A DNA stretch of 64,000 nucleotides from Rhipidocladum racemiflorum (GCA_036346355.1 CM070592.1:38528193-38592192); one strand, 5' to 3'. Counted from the stretch's first letter, positions 45,470-58,249 are shown. The notes: a model not told the origin generated them from the sequence alone. A program made the numbers and translations.

Positions 45470-46700
45470 TAATTGTTTAATAGTTTATCCTAGCATGTTC
45501 TCCAGAATCCAAACATTTCTTCTGTTCACTCCAGAACATAAAGTCTTATTGAATCTCACCGTTCAATACTCAATGTTACCTAAGTCATGATTAGAATAAA
45601 AATAGAATTAGTCCCATCTCATTATGGACCGAGAGGTGATTTCTGAGAACACGGCTTGCTTGACTTCGATCACTAGATTATTCTAAGATACCAAGACCGA
45701 ACAAATAGTACTGTTTTTCCGATAGGGGAATCATCACTTTATTCCAAAGCAAGGGAGCATCAAATGCGATATGGGTAGTGAGAATAAAGGTACTACATAA
45801 GAGATGTCATTTATAGTCTATCTCTTTCTATATATGGAAAGTCAAGAAATTCTTTGGTGTGCTAGAAACGCAGATCACAAGAGTTGGAGGATGTTGTTTC
45901 CTGTCATGAACTCCAACAACGGAAGAGCATATCTGAGAGCATATCTATGTACAATCCTTCTCTCTCTTATTGAGTCAATCTAGCATAGTTCAATCTTTCT
46001 TCTTCTTATAACTTTAAACAAGCTGCAAGGCGTTCGTCCACGCCTACGAATCAGTCGACATTTTGTACAAATTTTACGAACAAAATTCCTTTTTTTGGAA
46101 GTAGCTAGATTCAAGCAAGCATCCTAGCAAAACTAGTATGCGGAAACTGAGCATTAGACACTAACCCGGAATTGAAGATGACCATACCATTAGGATTCCG
46201 TCGATGAATCTTTGGGCGTCGATGAGGGAGGCATTAGCTGCTAGTCGGCGAATAAAGATGCACCGTGATCTTCACAGTGCCATTCACGATCTTCGCTAGC
46301 CTCAACGTCATAACCCTAATCAAATGGGGTGTTGGGAAGTAGAACTCGAGAGCGTCAGTTCATCTCACGAGAGCTAACAGCTCCTTCCCTCTTAATATGG
46401 CGTTAGCTAACAGGACGGAACCCAATAGGTTGTTGATGCGTTCCCGATTAAAACGCGAGCGGTGGCTTAGATCTGAAATTTTCGGAATGCAGTTATCCAA
46501 AACCGAAATCATCACTAACACTCAATGCCAACCACAGAAAGATTTTTTTAGTTTGACAGGATTTACACATTATTCAGACTAAGACTCATCCCTACAAGTT
46601 CAAAAGAAACTGGTAAATACAGTATGTGCAATGGAGAATAGATTGATTAAAATTGAAAGATTACTTGATAGCAACCTACACAACGTGAATATTTTACATA
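45470..46700. other. GEX2 3' flank, nothing recognised
   Basis: Includes the GEX2 3' UTR (no clear AATAAA near the stop). I see no other gene, structured RNA or element with defined ends. Confidence 0.5.
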
Positions 46701-46705
46701 TCTTT

Positions 46706-46735
46706 CCAATCTAATAAACTAATAAAAGAGAGAGT
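46706..46735 (+). other. Possible Helitron 5' terminus
   Basis: TCTAATAAACTAATAAAAGAG resembles the TCTATACTA(A)TAAAAGAG starts of some grass Helitrons and is followed by the F-box fragment in the same orientation. A matching plus-strand 3' end was not found. Confidence 0.3.
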
Positions 46736-47263
46736 TTACCCTGCGTTAGTGGATCGTCCAACCCACTGAACAAACGCTGTCGGCCTGGCCCAACTCCGCT
46801 CATCGTCCAACAACCGCTTCCCCCCGCTTCGTCCAACACGCTCCCCTCTTACACCCCGCCGTCGCCGCCGCCGCCCCCGCGAACCTCATGACCGCCCCCT
46901 CTCTCCTCACCGCTCACGTGCCCGTCGCCACCCCATTCCGTCCGCCCACATCACCCACCCCCGTCATCCCCCCGACCGATCATCCCGACGCACTATCGTT
47001 CCCCTTCCAGATCCGGCGCACCCCTTCGCTCGCTCCCGACGGACCCGCCCACCTCTAGACCTCCAAATGCCCCCATGCAAAGCCGACGTCACCCCTCCAA
47101 TACCGCCGCTTCCACCACCGTCCCCGCCGGCCTCCCACCTCCACCCGTGTCCATCCAGATCCGTCCAGATATGGTCGACGTCGACGGCCGCCCCGAGCAT
47201 GCCAGATCTAGCCGAGGTTGAGCCAACACCGGCCGCACTCGCCCACAACTTTATGTTGCACTC

Positions 47264-47672
47264 CCAACTACCTGGATGTCCGCATGGATGGCCTTCAGGC
47301 CCTGATCGCCGCCGGGGCCACCGCCGTCTGCTGCCTCGTCTACGCCATCTAGGCCTTCCGCTCCTCCTCCTTCTCCAAGAAGCAGCAGCCCATCCCCCGC
47401 ACTGCTGTCGTTGTGCCTCCTGCGTTTGCCGCGCCAAGAATGCGGCCAGCACCAACAGCGAGATGGCCATGGACGGGGAGAAGAAGACACCGGCGCCGGG
47501 GCCCGCCACGGTGGGCGCATCCATGATGGAGCAGCTCATGCCCGAGATCACCACCCACGCGCTCAGCTACATTGACTACACCAGCCTCTGCCGCCTCTCC
47601 ATGACCAACTCCGCCATGCGCTGCGCCACCAATGACGATGGCGCTTGGAAGGTGCTGTACCACAAGGTTCGT
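47264..47672 (+). pseudogene. F-box protein fragment (SKIP8-like), first exon
   Basis: One frame begins LDVRMDGLQALIAAGATAV then CCLVYAI and meets TAG at 47350-47352. A second frame continues with CRCASCVCRAKNAAS, then MEQLMPEITTHALSYIDY, TSLCRLSMTNSAMRCA and NDDGAWKVLYHK before a GTTCGTG donor at 47669. MxQLxPEITTHALSYLDYxSLCRLSMTNS is the F-box of plant SKIP8-like proteins, which would bind SKP1 in an SCF ubiquitin ligase. The TAG, a frameshift between the membrane-like N-terminus and the F-box, and absence of the next exon indicate a broken copy. Confidence 0.75.
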
Positions 47673-48112
47673 GTGGAGAGATAGATTTGCATGGTATAGT
47701 TATGTTATTCATTTCATGCATCAGACACTTATTTTGGTCCCATGCTCACGCATATAACAGGGGCATCATTTCTGGATTAATTAAAGACAAACTAATTATT
47801 TCCTCGACATGGGGTGGCAACACATCTTTGATACATTTACTTTGATAGTTGTGACCTACTTCACTTTCTTAGTTGGGGAAAGAAATTAAAGAGTATCTCG
47901 TCGTATCTTATTTCTTAATATAATATAATTTCCTTTTCTATCTATGAGAAAATTTGTATTATTTTTGTTAAAGCCTGATTAAAGATAGCCGGAAGAAAAA
48001 TCTTCTGTTTCTTCTTCTATATGAGGAAGAGGAAAAAAATGTTCACAGTGTAAGTCGTACTAAATACAGTTATAGCATGCTATGAGGGGAATATATGCTT
48101 GCACAAGATATA

Positions 48113-48146
48113 CTAGGAAGATTCGCGCGCTACGCCGCGCCGTGCG
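48113..48146 (-). mobile_element. Helitron-like 3' terminus with GC hairpin
   Basis: On the minus strand this ends GCGCGGCGTAGCGCGC, then GAATCTTC, CTAG, with T as the next host base. A GC-rich hairpin about 10 nt before CTAG-T is the defining Helitron 3' structure. The element would extend to the right through the tandem array. Its 5' end was not found. Confidence 0.6.
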
Positions 48147-48229
48147 AAATTTGAAAAAAAAAATGATGAAAAGCGGGAAAAAACGGAAAAACGACGGGCG
48201 AAAAATGAATTTACGTTTTTTTTTGGGAA

Positions 48230-48766
48230 ACGGCCAACGAAAGCATTTTTTCCATGTTCCGGAGAAAACACGGTTCACGGAAATAATTTTTTCAGGCAAA
48301 ACGAAGAAAGAAAATGGCTTTCTATATTTTTTGTGGGGAAATAACAACCGAAAACATCTTCCCCATGCTTCGGAGGAAAAACGGATCACGAAAGTATTTT
48401 TTCGGGGCAAAACGGAGAAAGGGAACGGTTTTCCATATTTTTTGTTTTGGAAAAACGGGCAAGGAAAACATTTTTCCCATGCTCTGGAGAAAAATCGAAT
48501 GAGGAATTTTTTTTCCGGGCAAAACGGATAAAGGAAACGGTCTCCCAATTTTTTTGGGGGCGAAATAGCCACGAAAACATTTTTTTCGGGAAAAACGGAG
48601 GAAAACTTATCACAAAAATATTTTTTTCGAGCAAAACGGAGAAAGGAAACGGTTTTACATTTTTTTTTTTGGAAAAACGGCCACCGAAAATATTTTTCGC
48701 ATGCTATGGAGAAAAAACGGACCCCGAAAACATTTTTTTGGGACAAAACGGAGAAAGGACCCGAAC
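48230..48766. repeat. Tandem array, about 110-bp unit, about 5 copies
   Basis: Units start at about 48241, 48351, 48466, 48575 and 48687. Each has AAACATTTTT-CCATGCT, GGAGAAAAACGG, TTTTTTCGGGCAAAACGGA, GAAAGGAAACGGTTTTCCA, a T-run, GGAAAAACGGCCACGA. Copies are about 75-85% alike with small indels. It lies directly inside the Helitron-like terminus at 48113. Confidence 0.85.
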
Positions 48767-49184
48767 GTAAAGCGCGAGGACCTATTTGTTATAATTTTGG
48801 ACCTGTTCGCTATTTTGAAAAATTAGTAAAGGGCTCGCTCGCGATTGGATATTAACGGGAGGGCCTCCATGCAAAACGGCAAACCAGGGACCTAAACGCG
48901 AACCGGAAAAAATATCTTCCTCTCACACAAAATCACGCGAGGACCTGGACGTAATTTTGAAGAACCGGATGGGCTTTTGCGCAAAAATGGAGGGGGACAC
49001 GTGGGGGGGCCGGTTGGCCCCCAATCTTAGCCCCCATAAGGTGGGCTACCATGCGTTAGTTATCGTTTGCATGTATTTGTTTGTCATTTCCTTACATTTT
49101 ATAACATATGTTACTTCACTCTAGCATTATGTCAATTTACCGTAGTGGATAGTTCCTTATCTAAATTTTGTGGCTCTGCAGGTT

Positions 49185-49561
49185 GTTCAGCACAACTGAT
49201 AAAAATCCAGTATACAAATAGCCAAGAGTTGTTTCTGCAACTTCCTCTCAAGGTTTCAGGGGTAAGTTGCGGAGGGGCTCTCCAGCAGGATTTCTCAAAC
49301 ACACTGATGGATGTAGAATCCAAAATCATTGAGAAATCATCATGTGAGAACATGTACTCTTGGTACTTCATCAGGGAAGAATTAGAGTTTTTCCTATCAA
49401 AGAAAGATGGTATTACTGAAAGCAACGAGTTGGAAATTCAGCTCTTGTATTGTTCATTTATTCATGATGTTGGGATTAGACTGACACTCTATGTAATTTC
49501 CTTCCCCCTCTCATGTGAATCTCATTTTGGTAGTTTTCTAAGCTTGCTTTCTCTATTTTAA
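49185..49561 (+). other. Coding-like exon of unknown gene
   Basis: After a CTGCAG acceptor the frame reads CSAQLIKIQYTNSQELFL, QLPLKVSGVSCGGALQQD, ESKIIEKSSCENMYSWYF and REELEFFLSKKDGITESN. Composition looks protein-like. Together with the split exon at 50160-51690 it may belong to one unidentified plus-strand gene. I do not recognise it. Confidence 0.35.
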
Positions 49562-50159
49562 CTAGTAAAGCATATAAGACTTATTTTGCAAGCAATGTCA
49601 GGTTTATATCTAGAATCCAATAACAAGACTATAAGTCTAACATACTTACCTTTTCCTTGAATCATAAGAACACATAAAAGGCAGCAAAGTGCATGCTATC
49701 ATATCCATTATTGATAGTTTCGAAGTGAACTATAAGTGGCAACCCATTCAGCACATTATAAATGATAAACCAATAATGATGGGTCAAATCAGCAAGCAAC
49801 CATCTTATTCAACATAAAAAATGTTTATCGTTTGCTAAAAAAGTTCAGTTAACTTCAAAATCCGAACTACTTGTTACAGAAGTGAATCTTATGAGTTATG
49901 AGTGCCAATGAATTATGGCCACCCAATACAGGAAAGAATCTATTAAGCGGCAAATAAGATCAGGCCACTCAATATAATGCAGTAATCAGCACGATACTTC
50001 TGCTATAGTTTACCAGAAGAAGAATCAGCTATAGTAAACTGAAAACAAGGAAACAAAACTAAACAGGCCAGCCACGAGCACGGAGTTGGATGGTGTTCTA
50101 GAGTACTATATTGACAGTGCAAGATCTCGAATTTATCACGCAGTGTAGCACCTTGAATC

Positions 50160-51699
50160 TTCTAATATATGTTACATGTTCCTATTGGAGTTTTGAGCTC
50201 CAACGAAGGTTGACAAGTGCATCATTAGCTGTTTGCTGCTTGACAGTCACTAGGGGTGGGCATTCGGTTTTTACGGTTCGGTTTTTTCGGTTTAAAAAAA
50301 TTTCGGTTTTTGCATTTTGAAAACCGAACCGATCTAACCGAAATTTTTTCGGTTCGATTATTCGGGAATTCAGTTAACCGAATTTGCGCAACACAGCAAC
50401 ACTGAAACAGCACAGGCGGGAGGCGGCCACTCGGCCAGGCAATTAGCAAAGGCGCAAAGCTAAAGATAGTCAGATAGAGCATAGCAGTTATACAACATCA
50501 CATAAACTTATACAACAGCACAACATGACAGCAGTTATACAACAGCATGCACAGCAGCTACAAAGAAATTATGCAACCACATCGAAGCTTGTAATATCAA
50601 GGCTTTGCATCCATGATCCAACACAACACAGTACAAGTACATAGAAGATTAAATTCATCCAGACATCAAGTATTCAATACTTCAAGTACAAAATGCCACA
50701 AACCAGTTTGTGTCTTCTGACAATCAGCACCAAGTAAATTGCACATATGTCATATTGAATGCCAGCGTCGCATGTATGAAATAGCGAATCCCTGTCACAA
50801 CGAGAAGAAAACTAGATAGATAAGAAGAACTAAACTAATACGACGCTAGTACTCCACAACTTATGAACATCTCTTTAGACTTACGCTTTGCTGCTTAATT
50901 CCAGCGCCTGACAGAGCAGATCTGAGCGCCGAGGGACAACCGGACGAGGCGTCGATGGAGGAGGCGTCGGCGTTGGGGAGGAGGCGTCCGTGTTCACCGG
51001 GGAGGCGGCGGTGGCGCTGACGGAGTGACAGCGCCGAATCAATCTCGATTAGGGCGAGCCGGCGAGTCGACGACGGAATCACAATCGTTGAATCAAGGGC
51101 GAAGCCGCGAAGGCCCGAAGGGGGACGATGGGGAAATCGCTGTCTTGCTGGATTGCCGGAGAGTCAATGCTTGATGGCAATGGGGGGAATCGGGCGAGAT
51201 TGGGGATCTAACTCGGGGAGACGCCGAGACGGGGAGTCACCGAGTCGATGGGGATTGGGGATTTGGGGGCTCGGCCGCTCGGTAAGTTCGGGGCCTTCGG
51301 GCTATAAACCTGTAACGGGAGTCAGGCACCAGCAAGGGCAGCAAGGCACTCGCACTCGGCATCGGCAGAAGGGATAAATCGGTTTTGCGGTTTGTTCGGT
51401 TTCTGTTGATCCAAAACCGAACCGAATACCGAAAACCGAATTAGACCAAAATAAAAACCGAACCGAAAACCGAAAAAACCGAAATAATCGGTTAATTCGG
51501 TTCGGTTCGGTAATTCGGTTTCGGTTTTAAAATGCCCACCCCTAACAGTCACCATATTTGAAGAGATGGGCGAAAGAGCTTTCCTAAGAGAAGATCCAGA
51601 TTGGTCTTTGCAAGGAGTTAAGGAAGGGAGCACACTGCACAATATATTGTACACCTCATACTTGCATTTAAAACTACATTTAAAACAACACAGGTAAAG
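50160..51699 (+). pseudogene. Unknown exon split by a hAT element
   Basis: If the element at 50251-51544 and one copy of ACAGTCAC are removed, 50160-50250 joins 51553-51699 in one frame: WSFELQRRLTSASLAVCC, LTVTIFEEMGERAFLRED, PDWSLQGVKEGSTLHNIL, ending at TAA. The joined frame is protein-like and open across the junction, so the insertion appears to interrupt a former exon. The family is not recognised. Confidence 0.45.
50251..51544. mobile_element. hAT-type non-autonomous element, ACAGTCAC duplication
   Basis: 1294 bp with ends TAGGGGTGGGCATTCGG and (reverse complement) TAGGGGTGGGCATTTTAAAA, flanked by ACAGTCAC at 50243-50250 and 51545-51552. Subterminal regions are packed with CGGTT/AACCG motifs in both orientations. 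The GC-rich middle (50900-51300) has no transposase. Fits the hAT superfamily (8-bp duplication). Confidence 0.93.
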
Positions 51700-51801
51700 T
51701 TGCATAGTTTGCTGTAAGTAAGTTGCAAGTAGCTTGCGTATGATTACTTAATTGATTTCTTTTGTACAGTTTTCGTTTCTGACTTTCTGTTTGTGGGTTT
51801 A

Positions 51802-54800
51802 TGTAACATCCCCAATTTCGGTCTTTTGCTAAAAGTTAATTTAAATTAATTAAATTCAAAATTTGGATTTTCCTTGGTGTTTTAATTAACCTGGCATTCT
51901 TATCATTTCGAAATTGGAGTTCAATCCTTCATCGTCCGAAAAGTCGAATTTCCAAGTTCCGATCCCTATTCGAAATTCCACCTGAGTTCCAAAATGCTTA
52001 AAAAATCATAAAACCAATTGCAATAGGTTCCAAATATTCTAAAATGATTTTGGGAATTTTTCCAAGATTTTTAGAATCTTTCTGGTATTTTATCTCTCAT
52101 GGCCTTTCGTCAAATGCCCTTTATTCGTCCCGGAATTGTCTGAATTCTAAATTTCATCCAAAATCAGTGAAACCAATTTTATTGGGTTCCAAATATTCCC
52201 TGGTATTTTTAGAAATTTTTTCGGGATTGTTAGACCTTTTTTGCTATTTTATCTCGCGCGTGTTTCTTTTCACTTTCTACCGGCCAATGAGGAGTCGCCA
52301 CGTGTCCTGGCACGGTAGCACCTCTTCCCCAGGCGATGGAAACGTACAGAGGAGAGCTCTCCCTCTGCAGTAATAGCGCAGGAACTTCATTATGCCATAA
52401 CTTTCCATTAAATGCTCCAAATCACGAACGGCCGAATCCGTTGCGAAGAGGGAGACGAGGAGAACTCATTCCCCATGACCATTCATCTTCAATCACACCG
52501 GAAATGGCTCAGTCAACCAAAAATTGAAATGAGGTTAAATGGAGATTACTCGGTCGTTTCTCCATGAATCGAAGTGCTTCCACTTCTCAAATCTTTGTCT
52601 CGGAGCCCTCTACCCCGTGCTCATACCCTCCCACTGCCACTCCTCTCCATTCGGCCGGGAACGCGAAGAAACTGCCACCGGTTGTCCTCTGTTGACACCA
52701 CCGCGTCGCATTTTGTTTCGGTCAGTCAAACTCAATTTCGATAGCGTCACCGTGTTCGCGTCGTCACCACGAACAAAAGCCCTCAAACGATTTTGATTTT
52801 TGTTGCAGGACGGCGACGAATTTTGCGATCAAAGTTGCCGGTGGGAGCTCGGTTTTTCGTTGATTACTCTTAATCCGGTGAGTTTCTCTTGAATCCAACC
52901 ACACCGTTGAATTCGTCTCGTCGAGCCCTACGCCATGCTTCCTTTCATTTCGCGACATTTTATCATTTCGGGGGATTTCCATTTTTGGATGCCAACAGCG
53001 GAATAGTAAATAAGTCTTTATTATAACGAAAGTGGTGGAGTCAACCTTATGGTTAACTTACAAAGATATGCCTCGCAGGGCAAAGTCTTAAATAAATAAG
53101 TGCTGCAGAAATAAATAAGTCGTGGCGCCAACCAATATGCCACAAGCAACTGTCTGGGCTCGCCCCTTAGTTCGTCGACTCCTCCTGGAACTCCTCCAAT
53201 GCTGGCGTTAATTCCTCCTCAACTGATGTTTGTGTTGGCAAGGGTGAGTACTTAAAGCACTCGGCAAGTCATGCATAGATATGCAATTCTAATAGCTACA
53301 TGCATGGCTTACTCCAAAATGATAGGCTATATTGGTTCTTTTGCAATGAAGCAACATTCATAAATAACAGTAGTAAATTGGAAAGCAGTAAAACAACAAC
53401 AACAATAATAATAACTTGTACAATAATTTTCCAAGTAAAAAATTTATCATCCTTAACCAGGTTCATTATTTTCATACCAAGTGTAAACAGTTAATTTACT
53501 GAAATTCTAACCCTTGACTGTAATCCCCTAGCAATGTCCAATACCGTGGACTCGGCTATTCGAATAGGATGTACACTCTGTAGAGGTTATACACTTTACC
53601 CACAAGATACAATCAAACACCACCAAGGCGAGTGACCGTAACAAAGCCTTTACAATGCTCCTTCTAGACCCAGTACTGCTCGCTGAGGTTTCAACACTGA
53701 AGGGTTACACCACCACAACAGGGCCCCCTTCTTGCGCCATGTGAGTTTCCACCCGTACACCCGGGACCCACACCACCACGACAGTACCGAAGACTAGACA
53801 TCACAAATTAATCAGCTGTATCTGTCCCATTACAGACTTGTGGCAGTATGTTAGACTCAGTTCAAATTCTTGCAAGGTTAAGTCCTTAGGGTGACCAAGG
53901 CAAGACTACCCAAGAATTCACAAGTGTCCAGATCAACAAAAACCAAATACCACCTCCCATGTGCCACTCCTGGCCCACCAGAATAATCTTGCCACTTGCC
54001 TCAGTCTAAATCATTTTATCACCCAGTTGATTACCATGCACCATGTGCCATCAACATCATCAATAACACATGTCACATTTTTCATAAACATTGTTCCATA
54101 TCTCATTAAGTCAAAGTTAACATAGGATATTCCAAAAAAATGTTATCGACATGTTGAAGAGCTAAGCATACTACATACGATCTATTTAACCCATGTTAGC
54201 AAATTATTAATGTCCAACTAATATTCCATAATCTAGGGTGACAAATGATTCATGGCATACAATTATTATAGACAAGGTGGCATACAACAAATAGATCGTA
54301 TAACTAACCCCAGAATTATATAAAAGCATTTTTAATTAAACTAGCATGCAATAATTTAAATCAACATAGTTTCAAAGAGTGGGATCAATATGGTCAAAGC
54401 ACAACTTGCCTTGGAAAAGGTCTTGTTCCCGCTCTTGGACTTGTTTCTGGGTCAAGACCTCTCCTTTGAAGCCTTCGGGCAATTCAACGTCTATGCGAAA
54501 TGGATAAATAAACAACAAATAAATAAAAATAGAGAGAAAATCAAGTCCAAAAATTAAGTAAAATTCACCAATAAATAGAGCTCAATTTTACAAAAATTTA
54601 GAAACAGTAATCACCTCAATCGGAGTTAAAACTCAAAAGTTATAGCGATTTGAAGTTTGAAAATCAATTTAAAAGAATAAACTAAATTATTGTATTTATT
54701 TTTCTACTGAAAAACCGGAAATATGACGTCAGCATGTTGTCACGGAACACGTGGGCCAATCACCAAGTGACACGCGTCCCGGCACTGTGCTGTGGACTTG

Positions 54801-56426
54801 GTCTACCAAATCGGCTCGGTCCACCGTGGACCTGCGCACTATGCCATGGACCGGCTGACGCAAGCGATGACGTCATTGAGACGCTGACAGGGGGACCCCA
54901 CCGATGACATCATCGCTGATGTCAGCGCTCGGCGTGGCTGGCTTGGTCATGCTTCACGATTCGTGCACGCGACATGGCTCAATCAGATCCGTCCGTTCAA
55001 ACGGACGGCCAAGATTACAGTACTCTTCGGTTTCCACGAGACACGTGGCAAGCTCCTACTGGCTCAAGGCGCGGTGCAATATAGTTCATCGAATACAAAA
55101 TCAAGAGCGCAGATTGGATCTGGACTCCCGTAGTAGTGACGTGACGTGGATAGTCCCGGTGATCGCCGAGTGGCACGATCCACACCGTCCAAATCCGATC
55201 GAGCGATCGTGATTAGATCCAACCGAATTTACGCAGACGCACCTACACCACATGATTTTGATCTAACGGCCCAGATCTAAACGTATTCATTCAATGAGAT
55301 CTGCAACGTGGCTCAATAATGACCGTTGAGGTCAAATCGAAAGGCCATGAACCAATCTAGTTGATGCGATACAACCCTACGTGGCGCAATCTAGATTGTT
55401 CATCTAAGATCCAACGGCCTAGGTTGACCTGCACTACAGCGTTGGGTCTCGCCTATGTGGCGGCATCTAGAGCGTTGATTGTAAATCCTACGGTCCCGAT
55501 CTAATCTACCAGTCACGATTGGAAGGCGTACGTGGATGAACCTGGAGCGTGCGATGGAGATCCAATAGTTAGTAGAGCTCACGGTCCCTGGTGATGGCGC
55601 GGTGAGGGTGCGATGCCGGAGCGGAAGACGACGACGTGCAGAATGGCGCTTCGAGGGTTTCCCGGCGAAGTGAAATACCGCAGCCGAAGCGTCTCGCGAC
55701 GGGGAACTCGAATCCGGGCTCCACACGACGGAATGCGGCTCAACGGCGGCGCTAGAGTCCAAAACTTGTGGTGGCTCCTTGCGAACTTCGGCGAGCAATC
55801 GTGGGTTCGTGGCGGCGTCTCTGGCGACGTGGCCTAGGGCAAACAAGGCGGTGCCTTAAATAGGGCCCTCGACTTTCGTGAAAAGCGCGAAAACCGAGTT
55901 TGGTTTGGTGGCGACGGTGGAGTCCGACAGTGATTTCGATGTGGTGACGTGGCGGCATCCAGGCGGTCCACGAAATCCCGATCCAACGCACCAAATTGCA
56001 CGGCCACATGCCAATTTTCCAGCTGCCCGATCGGGAACCGACGGTGACCGATCTGGGGTTAGGGTTTGGGCTAACGGGTTAGCGATTTAGGGTTAATGGG
56101 TAACGGTTTGGATCCACGAGGCTCAACCCATTTAGGGTTTTCCCGAATTTCTTTTCGTTTTCACTATTTAAAATAATTCCAGAAATTCATTTAATTCGAG
56201 AAAAATAGCAAAAGGCTTAGCAAAATTCTAGAAAAATTCTGGAAAATAGTTTGAGACATTTTGGACTCAAATAAAATATTTCCAATATAATTTTATATGA
56301 AACTTTTAAATATTTAATTAATTCAATAAATGAGTTAATTCAAATTAAATCCAAATAAATTTTAGAAAATTCCAAAAAATTAAATAACTCAATAAATTGA
56401 ATAAAAGCAAAATTTGGGGTGTTACA
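51802..56426. repeat. Large LTR-like repeat, copy 3 (TGTAACA ends)
   Basis: It begins TGTAACATCCCC and ends GGGGTGTTACA, so TG/CA ends with an 11-bp inverted terminus, 4.6 kb, no coding domain. Internal blocks match 5690-7450. Such long LTRs with TGTAACACCCC ends occur in grass Ty3/Gypsy families. The 5-bp flanks (GTTTA left, ATTAT right) do not match, so if it is a solo LTR the duplication has decayed or an end is misplaced. Frames at 55400-55850 are compositional. Confidence 0.6.
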
Positions 56427-56865
56427 ATTATCAAATACAATCATTTCCTATGATTCATCCTTTGCACGTTTACTTGCCTCTTTACCGCGTGAAGAGGGGG
56501 GGGGGAGCTTGAGGCCACCCCCGAAGTCACACCACCTACAACATACACAACCCTTGAAATCAAGCCCAAAACAGTACATGCAACATATAAAAATGTAACA
56601 CACTAAGCACCGTTCTGCGGGGTCCATTACCCTTCCCGACAACAATGCAAGGTGGGTTGTCCCTGTGATCAACCGAAACAGCTAACTAATAGATCCTAAG
56701 CCTAACCAGAGAAAACCACTCTCATTGCAATAGCTACACAGGAATTCCTACCCATTTCTTGTTACTCACCAAATTCCACAAGCCAAGTAACACACTGAAA
56801 ATGAGTCTGCATTCAGCTCTAACTACTCATGGACAGTTAGCTTCAACACTGCATAACTACTGCTA
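56427..56865. other. Intergenic, nothing recognised
   Basis: No gene or repeat identified apart from a G-run at 56489-56500. Confidence 0.4.
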
Positions 56866-56869
56866 TACA

Positions 56870-57400
56870 AATCCAAATCATGCAAATGAAGACATTTTCA
56901 GAATCTACAAGAAATTTCCCAACTTTTTCTAGGTAATGATAAATTTTGATTTTGCCTCTAACTAGGCTTAATCAACAAATTAAGACAACAGCTTCGACTG
57001 TCAGCAGTTCCGGTACAGCAGGCAGTAAATCATGCATAACCAAAGCTATATGAATCGAAATAAAATGAATGATGGCAGTTTCATAATCTATAGGAAATTT
57101 CCCACATTTTTCTAGGCAATGGGAAATTCTAATTCGGCATCTAACTAGGTTTAAATGATAGATTACAACAACGACCCGACTTCCAGCTTTGAGTACAGCG
57201 ATCGATAAATCATGCATAACCAAAGCTATATGAATCCAAATCAAATGAATGATGGCAGTTTCATATTGTATAGGAAATTTCCCACATTTTTCTAGGCAAT
57301 GGGAAATTCTAATTTGGCATCTTACTAGGTTTAAATGATAGATTACAGCAACAGCTTCGACTGCCAGCAATTCCAGTACAGCAAGCAGTAAATCATTCAT
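56870..57400. repeat. Tandem repeat, about 180-bp unit, three copies
   Basis: Unit starts (AAATCATGCATAACC or similar) fall at about 57028, 57206 and 57388, periods 178 and 182. A more diverged copy precedes them from about 56875. Each unit contains GGAAATTTCCCACATTTTTC and CTAGGTTTAAATGATAG. The last two copies are about 90% alike. Confidence 0.85.
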
Positions 57401-57746
57401 AACTTTCGAACGGATGAACCAAAAGGAGTGTTCTTTCTCTCAAATTAAAGGGGAGGAAATGATCTACAACTTTTTCTACAGCCAAACCCCTAGAAAATGG
57501 CTCTAAATTCCTCTTATGCCAGCCCTAACAGAGGGGTTAGAACTGCCCAAAAATAGAAACAACTCAAAACAGCCCTAATCCTCCAAATCCCCAACTAAAC
57601 TAAACTCCAATAAGAAGAACCTTAGCAAAAATACTTTAAATACCCACATGCAAGACCTAAACCCCCAAAAAACAGAAATTACCTCAAAAACTCAACCTCT
57701 TTTTGGTTGAGGGAGGAAGCCAAGAGGGAGGGGGGAAGAAGCTGTT

Positions 57747-58249
57747 TTCACTTCTAGTCGAAGAAATCCCATCGATCCTAGTGCCCTGGGTGAAACTACA
57801 TCGAAATGCCAAACTCGGCAAGATGTCGATCAAGATATTTCCCAGATAGTCGATCAGTTCGAGGACGAGCTTGTCGACAAGGAGGCATCTGGGAGAGAAG
57901 ATGCTCCCGAAGAGGTTGCCACCTCCTCAAGTACCAACGGTGATTATTCATCACCGACTTTAGAAGAAGCTGAAGATCCCGCATTTGTCCAAGAGACAGA
58001 TGCGGATATGGGAGATTCCACTCCTATTGAAGAGACAGTTGTGGGTAGAAAAGATCTTGCACCTGTTCAAGAGATAGGTGCGGATATGGAAGACATCGGC
58101 GGGGAGATCGAACCCCTACCGGTGGAAGTCATGCACGAAGTCGCACATACGAGCACGCCTAAGGTCGCGCTCGCGAGTATACATGAGACCGCCACTGACA
58201 TCCTGGGCATCGTGGAGATGGAAGCTATGAAATCATGGCATGTGTACTA
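57747..58249 (+). other. Acidic coding-like frame, retroelement-derived
   Basis: Open for about 165 codons to TAA at 58247-58249, Glu/Asp/Ser/Thr-rich: VDQDISQIVDQFEDELVD, EDAPEEVATSSSTNGDY, EEAEDPAFVQETDADMG and the near-repeat APVQEIGADMEDIGG. No motif of a known enzyme. It abuts the left palindrome arm and may be the end of a retroelement-encoded protein. Confidence 0.35.

Noticed and set aside
48060..48746. A 228-codon minus-strand open frame rich in Phe, Lys and Arg
   Set aside because: It coincides with the 110-bp tandem array and its repeats mirror the DNA repeats. A-rich units read backwards give Phe/Lys runs, with no independent sign of coding.
55400..55846. A 148-codon minus-strand frame
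   Set aside because: It lies in the GC-rich part of the LTR-like repeat, is Arg/Ser/Pro-rich without motifs, and overlaps other open frames.
56972..57400. A 142-codon minus-strand frame with internal repeats
   Set aside because: The peptide repeat only reflects the 180-bp DNA repeat, and no family motif is present.
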